From positions 1-7,958 of the forward strand of contig JAFSUV010000160.1 in the NCBI GenBank assembly GCA_017450425.1: a stretch of DNA of 7,958 bases. Direction: 5' to 3'. This DNA comes from Kiritimatiellia bacterium. GTDB lineage: Bacteria; Verrucomicrobiota; Kiritimatiellia; RFP12; UBA3636. Shown here one piece after another: positions 5,941 to 7,958 of this stretch (within the stretch, counting starts at the first letter, position 1; every line of letters starts with the position of its first letter). The translations under genes and the position numbers were made by a program. The notes beneath the pieces are model-generated. The model did not search any database. It was not told the origin of the DNA and was given only the letters and a program-made list of their open reading frames with translations.

Positions 5941-7793
5941 TTCGGATCCCTCGTGCGGCGCGCCAGCAGGAAGATGTCGCGCAGCTGCTGCGGAGTGCGC
6001 GCACGCGCCCACCGGGCCTCGAAACGGCGCGCCATGATGGTCTGCGCCACCATGGCGAGCGCCCGGAGGTGGTCGTTGCGGCGGTCTTCGGAGGCGAAGA
6101 CGAAAACCGCGGTGCGCACGGTCGGGGCGTCGTCCTCGTCCGTGAAAGAGACGCCGTCTTCGCTCTTCGCAAGGACCACGATGAACTTGTCCGTCTTGCC
6201 GCGCAGAATCATGTGCGGGACGGCGACGCCGGGCGCTATCACCGTGCCGGAAGCCCGTTCGCGGGCGATGAGGCGCTCGCGAAGTTCTTCGCCGGAGCAG
6301 CCGAGCGCCGCGGCGGCGGCGGTCGCCGCCTCCGCGAAGAGTTCGCGCATCGTGGATTCGCCCGGCAGGATGAACGCCGGCGCCGTCTCCACGGCGCGGT
6401 CGAACGAGTCTTCCACCATGCCGTCGCGCGAGCGCACGACTTCCCTCAGTTCCGCCTCGAGCGCCGGCGCTTCGATTTCGCTCCTGGCGAGCCTTCCCAC
6501 GAGGCGCTTCAGCGCCGATTCGCGCTTGACCATCAGCCCGTAGCACATGTAGAGCACGAGGCTCGCGAAGACAAGGGCGCACACCGCCGGCATGCTGCCC
6601 TGCTCCTTCACGAGGAACGAAAACGCAAGCGCGCAGCAGAGCGGCAGCGCCGGGTAGAAAGGCGTCCTGAAACTCGGCCTGTAGTTCATCACCCCGCTCT
6701 CCCGGAGAATGACGACGGAGAGGTTGGTGAGGATGTAGGAGAGCATCACGACGGTCGAGGCCACTTTCACGATCGTCGCGAGGTCGAGGAATTGGACGGC
6801 GGCGACGGTCCCGCCCGTCAGCACAAGCGCCGGCACCGGCACGCGCCGCCGCCCTGCGGTCCTGGCGAACACCGCGGGCGCGTAGCGGTCGCGGGCGAGC
6901 GCCACGGGGTATCTGGCCGCGCCCATGAGACCGGCGTTGCCGGTCGTGACGAAGGCGAGGAGCGCTCCGGCCGTGAGGATCGCGAAGCCCGCCCGCCCGT
7001 AGTGCATCCGGGCCGCGTCGGCGAGCGGCGAAGCCGACAGCCGCAGCGTCTCGGGATCCACCGCGCCGACCGTGACGGCCATCGCCAGCGCGTAGAGGGT
7101 CGTCACCACCGCAAGTCCGGCCAATATCCCGACCGGGATGCTTTTGCGCGGGTTGCGGACTTCCTCCGCCACGCTTATCACGCCGAGAAGGCCGCCGAAC
7201 GAAACGAAGAGGAAGCCCGCCTCGGCGAAAACCGCGCCGACCTTTTTGCCTTCCGGCAGAAACGGCACGAACCTGGCGGCTTCGATCTTGTCGGCGCCGA
7301 AAACCACATACAGCGCCATCACGAGGAGCAGCACCGCAACAAGGATGCGCTGCATTTTCGCGGCGGCGGCGGTGCTGAGCAGGTTGACGAGCAGAAAGGC
7401 CGCGGTAAGCGCGACGCCGCACATCGGCACCGGGAGCGCCGGGACGAACGAGTGCGCGATCTGCGCGGTGCCGAATATCGCGAACGCGCCCTTCAGCGCG
7501 AGCGCCGACCAGTTGAGCACACCGGACATCGTTCCGGCGAGCGGCCCCAGGCTGCGGGTCGCGAAATAGTAGATTCCGCCGGCGCGCGGCATGGCCGTGG
7601 CGAGTTCGAGCACCGCCAGGATGCCGGCCGTGGCGACGACGCCTCCGAAGGCGTACGACACGATCGACGATGGCCCTACGTGCTCGAAAACACGGCCTGG
7701 CAGCAGGAAGATCCCGGCCGATATCATCGCCCCGACCGATATGCAGAACACGTCGGCGAGACCAAGCGTTTTGGGAAGTTGCTGGTTTTCCAT
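5937..7793 (-). CDS. APC-superfamily amino-acid permease fused to a PTS EIIA-type domain
   Basis: This 618-residue inner-membrane protein has two parts. Residues 1-425 are an amino acid-polyamine-organocation transporter with about 12 hydrophobic segments. TM1 carries SVGAMISAGIFLLPG (19-33), the GXXIXXGIF-like unwound substrate-binding motif; LELATAMPRAGGIYYF follows TM2, and SVAEEVRNPRKSIP (207-220) is the conserved TM6-7 stretch. Residues about 465-612 resemble a PTS EIIA domain of the fructose/nitrogen type: GVAVPHM holds the candidate phospho-accepting H527, VRTAVFVFASED follows, and the conserved HL is H575-L576 in NDHLRALAMVAQ. EIIA is normally phosphorylated by HPr or NPr; fused here, it most likely gates transport according to phosphorylation state. 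That regulation and the transported amino acid are inferred. The ATG at 7793 gives the family's usual start (MENQQLPKTLGLADVFCISV), but I see no Shine-Dalgarno before it. The stop overlaps the glycosyltransferase ATG by four bases. Confidence 0.93.
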   Translation of the reverse strand: MENQQLPKTLGLADVFCISVGAMISAGIFLLPGRVFEHVGPSSIVSYAFGGVVATAGILAVLELATAMPRAGGIYYFATRSLGPLAGTMSGVLNWSALALKGAFAIFGTAQIAHSFVPALPVPMCGVALTAAFLLVNLLSTAAAAKMQRILVAVLLLVMALYVVFGADKIEAARFVPFLPEGKKVGAVFAEAGFLFVSFGGLLGVISVAEEVRNPRKSIPVGILAGLAVVTTLYALAMAVTVGAVDPETLRLSASPLADAARMHYGRAGFAILTAGALLAFVTTGNAGLMGAARYPVALARDRYAPAVFARTAGRRRVPVPALVLTGGTVAAVQFLDLATIVKVASTVVMLSYILTNLSVVILRESGVMNYRPSFRTPFYPALPLCCALAFSFLVKEQGSMPAVCALVFASLVLYMCYGLMVKRESALKRLVGRLARSEIEAPALEAELREVVRSRDGMVEDSFDRAVETAPAFILPGESTMRELFAEAATAAAAALGCSGEELRERLIARERASGTVIAPGVAVPHMILRGKTDKFIVVLAKSEDGVSFTDEDDAPTVRTAVFVFASEDRRNDHLRALAMVAQTIMARRFEARWARARTPQQLRDIFLLARRTRDPK

Positions 7794-7833
7794 TGGAATC
7801 GAAAGCGGAAAATGCGTGTTCGGCGGGTCCCGG

Positions 7834-7958
7834 TCACGACCACGGGGACGGGCGGCGTTTCGGCAGCGGCGGCGGCGGCATTTCCCGCAGTACAGGGTCG
7901 CGGCGCACGGCGCATTCCTCCGCGCCTTCGGGATGATGCCCGGCGGCGGCGGGGCGAC
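7834..7958 (-). CDS. Possible C-terminal end of an upstream gene (partial)
   Basis: From the window edge, one minus-strand frame is open for about 40 codons and ends at TGA (7836-7834), 40 bases before the permease start. It reads RPAAAGHHPEGAEECAVRRD and then a Pro/Arg-rich tail ending RRPSPWS. The placement, just upstream of and co-directional with the permease gene, suits an operon partner, and Pro/Arg tails are common at protein ends. However, all three minus-strand frames are mostly open in this GC-rich stretch, so the choice of frame is weak. No family can be named. Confidence 0.3.
   Translation of the reverse strand, partial: RPAAAGHHPEGAEECAVRRDPVLREMPPPPLPKRRPSPWS

Noticed and set aside
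4540..6543. A 667-codon plus-strand open frame, with other long plus-strand frames at 2115-3992 and 3993-5462
   Set aside because: They lie antisense to well-recognised genes, have Arg/Ala-rich low-complexity translations with no recognisable domain, and are expected by-products of high GC3 coding on the other strand.
5941..7422. An N-terminal extension of the glycosyltransferase frame to 887 residues
   Set aside because: The extra part is an Arg-rich out-of-frame reading of the permease gene. The ATG at 5940 has a ribosome site and begins a normal GT4 N-terminus.
7724..7915. A frame containing PPVPVVVTGTRR, reminiscent of a TonB-dependent receptor start
   Set aside because: The resemblance is limited to a few residues, the frame runs into the permease gene out of frame, and no plug domain follows.
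1..7958. CRISPR array, tRNA, rRNA, insertion sequence, integrase or a recognisable defence module
   Set aside because: No regularly spaced repeats, cloverleaf, transposase or integrase motifs, or terminal inverted repeats were seen on either strand. A UvrA-family gene alone does not indicate a defence island.

Overview
This window is a compact, GC-rich (clearly above 60% by eye) bacterial chromosomal segment in which every supported gene lies on the minus strand, so it reads from right to left. The prepilin start (AFTLIELLIVIAIIGIL), an A-rich rather than Shine-Dalgarno leader on the prepilin gene, and the gene mix would suit the Verrucomicrobiota/Kiritimatiellota/Lentisphaerota area. That placement is an inference from sequence style, not a demonstrated taxonomy.

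Region 1 (7958 to 4759, minus): a possible C-terminal end of an upstream gene; then a 618-residue APC-superfamily amino-acid permease carrying a PTS EIIA-type domain at its C-terminus; then a GT4-type glycosyltransferase whose ATG overlaps the permease stop by four bases. The last two are almost certainly co-transcribed and translationally coupled.

Region 2 (4758 to 4520): the only substantial intergenic gap, about 240 bases. It holds a 12-base G tract, an opposing 7-base C tract, two short TTGTG/CACAA-type palindromes, a good sigma70-like promoter (TTGACG, 17 bases, CACAAT) pointing into the prepilin gene, and a strong two-tier stem-loop at the predicted 5' end of that transcript.

Region 3 (4519 to 18, minus): a type IV pilin-like/pseudopilin protein, overlapping by seven bases a lipoprotein with TPR-like, coiled-coil and C-terminal LysM parts, followed after 39 bases by a 952-residue UvrA-family ATPase with a GTG start. 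No terminator is visible between these three, so they could form one transcript from the promoter at about 4602-4630.

The genes do not form a recognisable new defence or biosynthetic system. The most unusual points are the permease-EIIA fusion, the divergent UvrA whose conserved blocks differ from canonical UvrA, the overlapped prepilin/LysM-lipoprotein pair, and the structured leader and homopolymer tracts in the single intergenic gap.
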